Part shown: positions 57,833 to 64,000 of the stretch, in pieces | Numbering within the stretch: the stretch's first letter is position 1 | Layout of the letters: each line of letters opens with the position of its first letter | The notes under the pieces: model-generated | Told to the model about the DNA's origin: nothing | What the model saw: the letters and a program-made list of their open reading frames with translations, nothing else | Databases searched by the model: none | Assembly (NCBI GenBank): GCA_016721385.1 | Contig: JADKIE010000002.1 | Span: 62,001-126,000 of the forward strand | Length of the DNA stretch: 64,000 nucleotides | Direction: 5' to 3' | Source: Chitinophagaceae bacterium | Lineage (GTDB): Bacteria; Bacteroidota; Bacteroidia; Chitinophagales; Chitinophagaceae | Position numbers and translations under genes: made by a program

Positions 57833-58832
57833 ATGAAACCAAGTTTACAAAACTTTGTTGCTAAACGGTTTTTATTAGCAATTGTTTTCTGCTCAATACT
57901 CTCACTGTCTTACGTAAGGCACTTATGTTTGGTGGCGAAAAATTAAGTTTGAGGCCGGTTTCAACTTTGGTCCAAGTTTTTTTCTGGGCGATTTAGGAGG
58001 CAATTCAGGTAAAGGAAAAAATACATTGAAAGATGTTAATTTGGAACTTACCAAAATGATGAAAGGGGCATTTTTTACAGCCTACCTGAATAAATGGTTG
58101 GGTGTACGCTTAGCTGTTGATTACACATATTTAGAAGGAAGAGATAATATTATTACTACAACAGGTATAGATGAATTGTACCGAAAGCAACGCAATTTAG
58201 ATTTTAGAACAAATATTTGGGAAGCGTATGCAGCCATTGAGGTTTTTCCTACAATGATATTTTATAAAAACGAAGAAGGCTTTGAACCTAAATTAAGGCC
58301 ATATATTTTGGCTGGTGTTGGTGCCTTTAAATTTAATCCGCAAGGTTCGCTATCAGATGCTAATGGAAATAAAACATGGTATAATTTACAACCGCTTCGC
58401 TTAGAAGGGCAAGGTATGGCAGAGTATCCTTACAGCAAGCCATATAAATTAACACAGCTTAATATTCCACTGGGAGCCGGTATAAAATTTTATGCATCGG
58501 ATAGAATTAACTTAAGCACAGAAGTTTTATACAGAAAAACATTTACAGATTATATTGATGATGTTAGTCAAAAATATATTGATCCAAGTAAGTTTTCAAA
58601 ATATTTATCGGCACAGGAAGCAACTATTGCTTATCAACTTTCCGACAAATCCATTCCAATTATTTTTCCGGGTCAGGCCAGGTTTCCTGCAGGTACACAG
58701 CGTGGTGATGTTAAAGATGGTGATACCTATTTTTCCGCTGTATTAAAAGTTGGGATTAGGCTTGGGCCAATTTATGAAAGTGCTTTTGCAAAAAGAGCGG
58801 CCAAACAAACTAAATGCCCATCACTATATTAA
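57833..58832 (+). CDS. Outer-membrane beta-barrel protein, frameshifted
   Basis: ATG 57833 opens a signal-like segment (KRFLLAIVFCSILSLSYA). Shifts near 57915 and 57960 lead to FNFGPSFFLGDLGGNSG and the main frame. Barrel strands are regularly spaced (AYLNKWLGVRLAVDYTYLEG; LRPYILAGVGAFKFNPQG; LNIPLGAGIKFYASDRINLSTEVLYRKTF; AVLKVGIRLGP), as in small porin-like DUF6089-type proteins of this phylum. About 330 residues. Role unknown, probably structural or channel. Confidence 0.75.
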
Positions 58833-58854
58833 ACCACTAAAACCAATATTTACT

Positions 58855-58947
58855 ATGAGTAGCAATTTACAAATCAACCCATTTTCGTTAAAAACATTGG
58901 CGATAATTACAACACTGGCTATGCTGGTATTGTACTATACAAAATAA
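58855..58947 (+). CDS. Possible 30-residue membrane peptide
   Basis: Short frame from ATG 58855 with one hydrophobic span (LKTLAIITTLAMLVLYY) 22 nt after the barrel gene. Could be a small inner-membrane protein or chance. No RBS or homologue evidence. Confidence 0.3.
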   Translation: MSSNLQINPFSLKTLAIITTLAMLVLYYTK

Positions 58948-59098
58948 TGCTTGTTAATAAGAAATGTAAAGTGATACAAACGAAGTTTGTCCCCAAGGAG
59001 CCTGAGGATATTTTTATATAACCAGTTTTCCTCTGAAACCACAAAACTTTAAACTTCCTTGCTATCCTTTACTTCTTATTACGAGTCGATTAAAATCC

Positions 59099-59128
59099 AA
59101 ATCCATGTTTACGAGGCATGGATTTTTT
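59099..59128 (+). terminator. Rho-independent terminator
   Basis: AAATCCATG and CATGGATTT around a nine-base loop with a T run, between the barrel gene and convergent uvrA. Confidence 0.7.
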
Positions 59129-61996
59129 TTAGGCCATTTCTTTTGCCAAATACTTTCCGGTATGGCTTTCTTTAATTTTTATTAACTCTTCCGGCGTTCC
59201 TTCAAAAAGTAACTGACCACCGCCATCGCCACCTTCGGGACCAATATCAATGATATAATCGGCTACTTTTATTACATCCATATTATGCTCTATTACTAAA
59301 ACACTGTTACCTCTGTCAACCAGTTTATAAATTACTTCCAGCAAATGCTGTATATCCTGAAAATGCAAACCTGTTGTGGGTTCATCTAAAATATAAAAAG
59401 TTTTACCTGTATCTTTTTTTCCCAACTCGGTACTTAGCTTTACCCGTTGAGCCTCTCCGCCACTAAGCGTTACAGCACTTTGCCCAAGTGTAATGTATCC
59501 CAAACCAACCTCTTGCAAAACTTTTATTTTACGGTAAATAAACGGCACTGTACTAAAAAAATCTACCGCTTCATCTACCGACATATCCAACACATCGCTA
59601 ATACTTTTTCCTTTGTATCTTATTTCCAGTGTTTCTTTATTATAACGTTTACCATTACACTTTTCGCAATGTACCTGCACATCGGGTAAAAAATTCATTT
59701 CAATAATTCTCATACCGCCGCCTTCGCACACTTCACACCTGCCGCTTTTTACATTAAACGAAAAACGCCCTGCAGTATAACCTCTTATTTTAGCTTCGGG
59801 CACTGCAGCAAACAATGTACGTATATCTGTAAAAAAACCACAGTATGTTGCAGGGTTACTACGTGGCGTACGCCCTATCGGGCTTTGATCTATCTCTATT
59901 ACTTTATCAATGTTTTCCAATCCTTTTATAGACTTATATGGCAGCGGCATTAATTTACTTTTGTAACAATGCTTTGCTAAAAGCGGATAAAGTGTTTCGT
60001 TGATGAGTGTACTTTTTCCACTACCACTTACTCCAGTTACTACAATTAGTTTCCCAAGCGGAAAATCTACAGAAATATTTCGCAAATTATTTCCGCTCAC
60101 TCCTTTTATTTCAATATTTTTTCCGTTGCCTTTACGTCGTTGTGCCGGTACTTCAATTTTTTTTATGCCACGTAAATACTGCGATGTTTCGGAGTTGCTT
60201 TTTATTACCTCTGCAGGTGTTCCCTGCATTACAATGCTGCCGCCATACTTGCCTGCTTTGGGACCAATATCAATCAAATAATCACTTGCCAACATTATAT
60301 CTTTATCATGCTCCACTACAAGTACACTATTGCCAATATCTCGTAAATGCTGCAATGCATCTATCAATCGTTGATTATCTCTTTGGTGTAAACCAATACT
60401 TGGCTCATCTAAAATATACGTAATCCCTTGTAATTGTGAGCCAATTTGTGTTGCTAACCTAATACGTTGGCTTTCGCCACCGCTAAGGGTTTTGGTTGGT
60501 CTGTTAATGCTTAAATAAGTGAGACCAACGTTCAATAAAAATTGCAGGCGTTCTCTAATTTCTTTTAAAACATCTTTTGCAATGGCATTTTGTTTTTTAT
60601 TTAACCTCAATTCCAAACCATCAAACCATGCAGCTAAATTATCTAAATTAAGATTTGATAATTCTGCAATGTTTCTATCATCTATTTTAAACCAAAGGCT
60701 TTCTTTTCGCAACCTTGCACCATGGCAACTTGTACAATTTTTAAGATGCATAAATTTTTCTACCCATTCTCTTAACACATCGGTACTTTGCGACGATGAA
60801 AACCATCTTTTAAGCATTGGAATTATGCCTTCGTAACTGCCTGTATAAACCTGCGGAATGGTTTCGTCGCTTAAATCCATTTCCAATGCAGGGTTAATAT
60901 TTTGATCGCCATACAAAAGCAAATCAAGCTGTTGTGCCTGTAAATCTTTTATAGCTTTATCTAAATTTATTTTATGCTTTTTTGCAAATGCTTGCACTTG
61001 CAAAAAAACACTTGCGCTTCTTTCTTCGCCAAGCGGTACAATACCACCTTCTTTTACGCTTTTAGTTTTATCGGGCAATACTTCTTCCATATTAATGGTG
61101 TACATATTACCTAAGCCTTTACAGGTTGGGCAAGCTCCGTATGGAGAGTTAAACGAAAAGGCATTGGGTGATGGCTCTTCGTAACTAATACCTGTTTCAT
61201 CGCACATTAATTGTTTGCTGTATTGTTTTACTTTGTTGGATTTTTCCAGTGAAACAAACATTAAATCTTTCCCCAGCTGCAAAGTTTTTTGAACACTTTG
61301 ACTCAGGCGCAAGTGCATATCATCGGTTACCGGTAATCTATCTACCACAACTTCTATATCATGAATTTTATATCGGTCAACCTGCATTTTTGGTACAATA
61401 TCCAATATATCGCCATCTACCCTAACTTTTACAAAACCTTTTTTCCTAATCTCTTCAAACAACTCTCTGTAATGCCCTTTTCTGCCTCTTACCAACGGGG
61501 CAAGTAAATTAATTTTTTGCCCTTCAAAATTTTCAAAAATGTTGCTGGTAATTTCTTCTTCGCTAAACTTTACCATTAGCCTGCCGGTGTTATAACTATA
61601 TGCCTGGCCAATACGGGCAAAAAGTAAACGCATAAAATCGTACACCTCAGTAACGGTGCCAACTGTGCTTCGGGGATTTTTGTTAGTTGTTTTTTGTTCT
61701 ATAGATATCACCGGCGAAAGACCGGTTATTTTATCAACATCGGGCCGCTCCATATCTCCAACAAATTGACGGGCATAAGCGCCAAAACTTTCCATGTAGC
61801 GGCGCTGACCTTCGTTATAAATAGTATCAAATGCTAACGACGATTTTCCGCTTCCGCTTACACCGGTAAAAACAACTAATTTATTTTTGGGTATAGATAT
61901 GTTGATGTCTTTAAGATTGTGTTCCCTTGCGCCAAACACTTCAATGGTATCTGTTGGAATACTATTTTCTTCTGTTGCTTTTTTTGTTTTTGCCAT
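59129..61996 (-). CDS. uvrA: Excinuclease ABC subunit A
   Basis: 955 residues, intact. Two ABC modules: Walker A GVSGSGKSSLAFDT (about residue 46-59) and GVSGSGKSTLINET (second half), with signatures LSGGESQRIRLA and LSGGEAQRVKLS. Zinc fingers CPTC..CTSC and CEVC..CEKC are visible, as is YMESFGAYARQFVG. UvrA finds DNA damage for nucleotide-excision repair with UvrB and UvrC (not here). Length and motifs are standard for UvrA1. Confidence 0.96.
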   Translation of the reverse strand: MAKTKKATEENSIPTDTIEVFGAREHNLKDINISIPKNKLVVFTGVSGSGKSSLAFDTIYNEGQRRYMESFGAYARQFVGDMERPDVDKITGLSPVISIEQKTTNKNPRSTVGTVTEVYDFMRLLFARIGQAYSYNTGRLMVKFSEEEITSNIFENFEGQKINLLAPLVRGRKGHYRELFEEIRKKGFVKVRVDGDILDIVPKMQVDRYKIHDIEVVVDRLPVTDDMHLRLSQSVQKTLQLGKDLMFVSLEKSNKVKQYSKQLMCDETGISYEEPSPNAFSFNSPYGACPTCKGLGNMYTINMEEVLPDKTKSVKEGGIVPLGEERSASVFLQVQAFAKKHKINLDKAIKDLQAQQLDLLLYGDQNINPALEMDLSDETIPQVYTGSYEGIIPMLKRWFSSSQSTDVLREWVEKFMHLKNCTSCHGARLRKESLWFKIDDRNIAELSNLNLDNLAAWFDGLELRLNKKQNAIAKDVLKEIRERLQFLLNVGLTYLSINRPTKTLSGGESQRIRLATQIGSQLQGITYILDEPSIGLHQRDNQRLIDALQHLRDIGNSVLVVEHDKDIMLASDYLIDIGPKAGKYGGSIVMQGTPAEVIKSNSETSQYLRGIKKIEVPAQRRKGNGKNIEIKGVSGNNLRNISVDFPLGKLIVVTGVSGSGKSTLINETLYPLLAKHCYKSKLMPLPYKSIKGLENIDKVIEIDQSPIGRTPRSNPATYCGFFTDIRTLFAAVPEAKIRGYTAGRFSFNVKSGRCEVCEGGGMRIIEMNFLPDVQVHCEKCNGKRYNKETLEIRYKGKSISDVLDMSVDEAVDFFSTVPFIYRKIKVLQEVGLGYITLGQSAVTLSGGEAQRVKLSTELGKKDTGKTFYILDEPTTGLHFQDIQHLLEVIYKLVDRGNSVLVIEHNMDVIKVADYIIDIGPEGGDGGGQLLFEGTPEELIKIKESHTGKYLAKEMA

Positions 61997-62029
61997 TAAC
62001 AGGCAAGTTAAATTTTTTGCGGCAATAAT

Positions 62030-62938
62030 TTAGGCAGATAGTACATTTGATTTATTAACTAACGCTGCTCTCATTTCTTTTGCAGTTTGAGTACTGCCAT
62101 CGTGGCTCCAGCCGGGAGGCATAAAAAGATATTTGAGTTTATTAATAAAAGATGTTCTCTTTTTTAAATCTTTACCAATACTTTGCCACTCATGAAAAAT
62201 GATTTTTACAGGATGGTAATGATTTTCAACAGGTTTTGTAAGCCCGTATTTTACAGGTTCGTTGGGCAGTTCTTCCTGATAAGTTCCAAATAATTTATCC
62301 CAAATTATTAAACACATGCCCATATTTTTATCTAAGTAAAGTACATTACTTGCATGATGTACCCTGTGATGGCTGGGACTTACAAACAACACCTCAAACC
62401 ACTTGGGCATTTTATGAATGTATTGCGTATGTACCAATATGCCATAGGTTTGGGTAATGCTGTACATAAATACAATATCTACAGGATGAAAACCAAAAAA
62501 TGCCAAGGGCATAAGGTAGATGAAACGGTAAACCGGTGGTAAAACCGAGGATCGCAAACCTGTTGTAGGATTATACTCTTCGGATGAATGATGCGTTACA
62601 TGTACTGCCCAAAATACTCTGCAATAATGATCTACCCTGTGCTCTATGTAAAAAGCTAAATCTTCTAATATAAACAGTGTAAACCAATAAAGAAATGCAT
62701 TTTCAATTTTAAAGAAATGATGATTATAACTCCACATTAAAATACTTACATAAAATGCCCAACGCAACAATGCATCTAAGCCGGCATTTATTAAGGTTAG
62801 GTAAATGTTTTGTACTGTTTCCTTAAACGAATAGTAATTTTTATGCTGTATGTTGCTAAAAATAATTTCGGTAATAATTATTATTGCATAAAAGGGCACA
62901 GAAATTAACAATACCCATATTTCTCTTGCGTAGTTCAT
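62030..62938 (-). CDS. Sterol-desaturase/fatty-acid hydroxylase-like membrane protein
   Basis: 302 residues with several spans and the histidine clusters of the family: EHRVDHYCR (HxxxH type), HVTHHSSEEYN (HxxHH) and SPSHHRVHHAS (HxxHH). These bind a di-iron centre that hydroxylates or desaturates lipids in the membrane. The substrate is not known; hopanoid, sterol or fatty acid are all possible. It lies between uvrA and frr with the same orientation. Confidence 0.88.
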   Translation of the reverse strand: MNYAREIWVLLISVPFYAIIIITEIIFSNIQHKNYYSFKETVQNIYLTLINAGLDALLRWAFYVSILMWSYNHHFFKIENAFLYWFTLFILEDLAFYIEHRVDHYCRVFWAVHVTHHSSEEYNPTTGLRSSVLPPVYRFIYLMPLAFFGFHPVDIVFMYSITQTYGILVHTQYIHKMPKWFEVLFVSPSHHRVHHASNVLYLDKNMGMCLIIWDKLFGTYQEELPNEPVKYGLTKPVENHYHPVKIIFHEWQSIGKDLKKRTSFINKLKYLFMPPGWSHDGSTQTAKEMRAALVNKSNVLSA

Positions 62939-62973
62939 GCAATGCTATTAGTCTGATATATGCCAACTGTTTT

Positions 62974-63537
62974 TTAAACCGCCATTATTTCTTTTTCCTT
63001 AGCTTCTAAATGCTTTTCTATAAGTGCCACATGCTTGTCGGTTATATTTTGTACATCAGCCTCGGCATCTTTAGCAGCATCTTCACTTAAACCATCTTTT
63101 TGCAGTTTTTTAATATCTTCAATTGCATCACGGCGAATATTGCGTACCGCAATTTTTGCATGTTCACCTTCGCCGTTACATCTTTTTACCAATTCTTTTC
63201 TACGCTCTTCGGTTAAAGGTGGTAAAAATAAACGTATAGAATTGCCGTCGTTTTGAGGAGTAATACCAATATTAGCTGCCATTATAGCTCTTTCAATAGC
63301 TTGCAGCATATTTTTTTCCCATGGTTGGATTGATATGGTTCTTGCATCTAAAGTAGATACATTAGCTACCTGATTAATCGGCGTTGGATTGCCATAGTAA
63401 TCGGCCATAATACCATCAATCATATTAGGATTTGCTTTTCCGGCTCTTATTTTTATTAACTCGGCTTCTAAATGGTTAATAGCTTTGTGCATTGAAGCTG
63501 TAGCTTCTTCCTGTATTTTAATTAATTCTTCGGACAT
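62974..63537 (-). CDS. frr: Ribosome recycling factor
   Basis: 187 residues from ATG 63537 (an upstream ATG 63549 adds four residues and is not preferred). Pattern: INHLEAELIKIRAGKANP, MADYYGNPTPINQVANVSTLDARTISIQPWEK, GSIRL-like NSIRLFLPPLTEERRKELVK and helical end DGLSEDAAKDAEADVQNITDKHV. It splits post-termination ribosomes with EF-G. pyrH, a frequent neighbour, is not seen here. Confidence 0.95.
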   Translation of the reverse strand: MSEELIKIQEEATASMHKAINHLEAELIKIRAGKANPNMIDGIMADYYGNPTPINQVANVSTLDARTISIQPWEKNMLQAIERAIMAANIGITPQNDGNSIRLFLPPLTEERRKELVKRCNGEGEHAKIAVRNIRRDAIEDIKKLQKDGLSEDAAKDAEADVQNITDKHVALIEKHLEAKEKEIMAV

Positions 63538-63655
63538 AAAACGTAACATTAAGTGCTTGCAAAGCTATAAAAAAGAAATGTATCGGCATCATAAAGATGA
63601 CAATGAATTATGTTTTTAACAGTTGAGATAAGATGGAAGAAATTATCAGACTTAT

Positions 63656-64000
63656 TTACTCGGCTTCAACAGCTTCGGATGCCAATGAAAGCACTTTATG
63701 TGTTTTTATAATATTTGCTTTAGAGACCCTCTCTTGCTTAGCAGCTTTACTTTTTAAACGACCGTAATAGTAAATTACCCCAATAAATACAAGTGCAAAT
63801 GCTAGTAAGGCAAAAATTACAATAGTTGTTCCTTTGCTACTTAAAAAATATGCCAACGCAATAAAAATAATATTTGCCAAAACACAGGTTATAGTAACCA
63901 TTTTATGGTTTAAACCCATGTCTAATAAAAAATGATGGACATGATTTCTATCGGGGCTAAATGGCGATCTTCTATCTAAAATACGAATGGTAAATACTCT
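63656..64000 (-). CDS. WecA/MraY-family glycosyl-1-phosphate transferase, C-terminal part
   Basis: The frame is open to the right window edge on the minus strand. The end of the protein has RRSPFSPDRNHVHHFLL with the HxxH motif of undecaprenyl-phosphate sugar-1-phosphate transferases. Two spans follow (ITCVLANIIFIALAYFL; IVIFALLAFALVFIGVIYYYG) and then a basic tail. WecA-type enzymes start O-antigen or teichoic-like glycans on a lipid carrier. The N-terminus is outside, so the subfamily is uncertain. Confidence 0.8.
   Translation of the reverse strand, partial: RVFTIRILDRRSPFSPDRNHVHHFLLDMGLNHKMVTITCVLANIIFIALAYFLSSKGTTIVIFALLAFALVFIGVIYYYGRLKSKAAKQERVSKANIIKTHKVLSLASEAVEAE

Noticed and set aside
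58950..59098. Gap before uvrA as an RNA gene
   Set aside because: No stable fold, tRNA-like pattern or promoter seen apart from the terminator at its end.

Overview
The window looks like a chromosomal segment of a low-GC member of the Bacteroidota, probably close to Chitinophagaceae (inferred from gene content; no rRNA or tRNA gene was seen). Signs of this are -7 boxes of the TAnnTTTG type, a PorP/SprF-like outer-membrane protein, a two-part outer-membrane barrel with a carboxypeptidase-like regulatory domain, DUF4476, an alpha-2-macroglobulin with a plug-like insertion, and a very long SecA.

Bases 1-18930 are an accessory region that reads as an integron-like gene-cassette array. Nineteen copies (called R1-R19 here) of a mostly ~200-nt structured repeat separate mostly single, short, plus-strand genes. 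Each repeat starts with a YAAC arm and ends with a GTTR arm. The outermost bases of a repeat usually do not pair with each other. They pair with the opposite end of the adjoining cassette: the GTTR arm before a gene is the reverse complement of the YAAC arm after it. This is the logic of integron attC sites and is hard to explain for ordinary dispersed repeats. The inner arms of the repeats covary. No integrase lies in the window; if the model is right it should lie left of base 1. Cargo: a retron (candidate msr-msd RNA, small ORF, XRE regulator, reverse transcriptase with NAxxH and VTG motifs), a methyltransferase, a TlpA-like thiol-disulfide protein, an RDD membrane protein, a DUF6438 protein, PorP/SprF, an NTF2-like protein, a helix-hairpin-helix protein, two VOC proteins, a TfoX-N remnant and several secreted proteins of unknown role. 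The sites degenerate toward the right end.

Bases 18986-64000 are ordinary core chromosome. In order: a lipoprotein alpha/beta hydrolase; a lipoprotein/YgiB-like/YgiC-like operon; secA; a lipoprotein; an operon of three small membrane proteins and an MFS transporter; a large outer-membrane barrel; atpG; scpB; lysA; a papain-like peptidase; a thioredoxin-like protein and a hotdog-fold protein; maeB; an MlaE-transglutaminase-MlaF cluster; sucD; DUF4476; a ~2,100-residue alpha-2-macroglobulin; SIMPL; aspS; a second hydrolase; a possible L,D-transpeptidase; a truncated haemoglobin overlapping an ElaA-type acetyltransferase; a barrel protein; uvrA; a sterol-desaturase-like protein; frr; and the end of a WecA-like transferase.

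Many genes, including essential ones (secA, atpG, probably lysA and scattered others), are split by one-base shifts, mostly in A or T runs. The simplest reading is homopolymer error in the assembly, so genes that realign after one such shift are annotated as single genes. Only the genes with several shifts in the array are called pseudogenes, and even those may be artefacts.
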